Shown piece by piece: positions 63,532 to 64,000 of a stretch of 64,000 bases of DNA (the stretch's first letter is position 1; every line of letters starts with the position of its first letter). A model generated the notes under the pieces. It had not been told where the DNA came from. It did no database searches and saw nothing but the letters and a program-made list of their open reading frames with translations. The stretch is from contig JAPOXG010000001.1 of the NCBI GenBank assembly GCA_026707225.1, positions 65,201-129,200 on the forward strand, read 5' to 3'. This DNA is from Chloroflexota bacterium (lineage in GTDB: Bacteria; Chloroflexota; Anaerolineae; Aggregatilineales; Phototrophicaceae). The position numbers and the translations under genes are program-made.

Positions 63532-64000
63532 CTATTGCCGTGTGAGAATCAGTATAAGATTGTAGGCGAACCACGTATCCTCTAAGCGAAATTGCTGTGG
63601 AAGTGGATATTGCCCATCTTGCACGAGAGAAATTCCAAAAGAGTCCCGATTGAAAAGTGCTATTCTGGTGTACGGTATTCGAAAACGTCGTATTCGACCG
63701 ACAAAATAGATGTGCTCAGTTGAGAATCCCATTGCGCCCATGTCAATCTCTTTGAAAGTCTCATTGTATTTCAAACGGTATGAGTCCGTGCCGAGGCCCC
63801 TTCTCACGATCTTGTCATGCGATTCTAACAGTTGGGAATCTATTTGCTCGTAGTATGCAACGCGCGTAAAGACGCAAATTAGCTTTTCAGAATGAACAAG
63901 GTTGAAGTTTACGCCGCTCGCGTTGGCCACACTTGATGGATATCGTCCTGCACCGACGTTTCGAAGAAAGGGCAAATGCTGAAAGTTGCTGTAGGCTTCA
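63532..64000 (-). CDS. Hypothetical protein with PH/GRAM-like domain (5' part beyond window)
   Basis: The minus-strand frame is open from the right edge (64000) to the stop at 63532, giving at least 155 residues with no start inside that is clearly used (a TTG lies at 63975). The core has GAMGFSTEHIYFVGRIRRFR, PYTRIALFNRDSFGISLVQ and DTWFAYNLILILTRQ at the C-terminus, a strand pattern like bacterial PH/GRAM-type domains. Composition is clearly more AT-rich than the rhamnose operon next to it, suggesting recent acquisition. Function unknown. Confidence 0.6.
   Translation of the reverse strand, partial: EAYSNFQHLPFLRNVGAGRYPSSVANASGVNFNLVHSEKLICVFTRVAYYEQIDSQLLESHDKIVRRGLGTDSYRLKYNETFKEIDMGAMGFSTEHIYFVGRIRRFRIPYTRIALFNRDSFGISLVQDGQYPLPQQFRLEDTWFAYNLILILTRQ

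Overview
The window is 64 kb of dense, high-GC bacterial chromosome (visibly about 60% G+C) with about 62 protein genes on both strands. I found no rRNA, tRNA, phage, transposase or CRISPR array. The gene set suggests a Chloroflexota (Anaerolineae-like) bacterium. It includes an XPB-N-like protein with a zinc-ribbon partner, a SpoIIIAA-like ATPase with R3H domain, a DR2241-type sirohydrochlorin chelatase with 4Fe-4S tail, a rhamnulose-phosphate aldolase/dehydrogenase fusion, sugar ABC permeases without an ATPase, and GlnRS. The phylum call is an inference from repertoire; no rRNA is present to test it.

Layout. 1-12 kb: housekeeping and small enzymes (GNAT end, esterase-like protein, rsmI, XPB-N/zinc-ribbon pair, PhzF, M24 peptidase, SGNH hydrolase, thioesterase, WD40, DinB, xpt, Gfo/Idh/MocA). 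12-21 kb: GNAT-like protein, R3H ATPase, ARMT1-like phosphatase, flavin-type oxidoreductase, dnaN, DUF4342, nucleoside hydrolase, PatB. 21-28.3 kb: assimilatory sulfur operon cysH-sirC-sirB-cobA-sir on the minus strand, behind an unusual leader. 28-35 kb: SDR, rho and a sugar ABC operon. 35-41 kb: PfkB kinase, ECF sigma factor with membrane partner, winged-helix protein, hisG, 6PGDH-like enzyme. 41-47.5 kb: HAD phosphatase, KARI-like protein, GNAT, and the replication cluster dnaB-dnaD-helicase loader. 47.5-54 kb: lipoprotein, EcsC-like protein, TIR protein, acyl-CoA dehydrogenase, second nucleoside hydrolase, LysM protein. 54-64 kb: glnS, CopC-CopD fusion, an unknown AT-richer gene, the rhamnose operon, and a partial PH/GRAM-like protein.

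The most striking feature is the leader of the sulfur operon (27866-28233). A strong promoter is followed by two tandem short ORFs rich in cysteine codons (7 of 24 and 6 of 31 residues). Each ORF is followed by an intrinsic terminator. Inside each ORF, downstream of the Cys cluster, a segment can pair with the 5' arm of its own terminator and so form an antiterminator. This reads as a double, in-series cysteine attenuator: ribosome stalling at Cys codons would free the antiterminators and turn on sulfate-to-sulfide reduction and siroheme synthesis.

Other notable points: a helicase loader with two intact AAA+ modules in one chain; three enzyme-like proteins that have lost catalytic or cofactor residues (esterase, ketol-acid reductoisomerase, cytochrome c tail of CopCD); a MalF-type permease with a large multi-helix insertion; two families of dispersed palindromic repeats; and convergent genes packed too tightly for intrinsic terminators.
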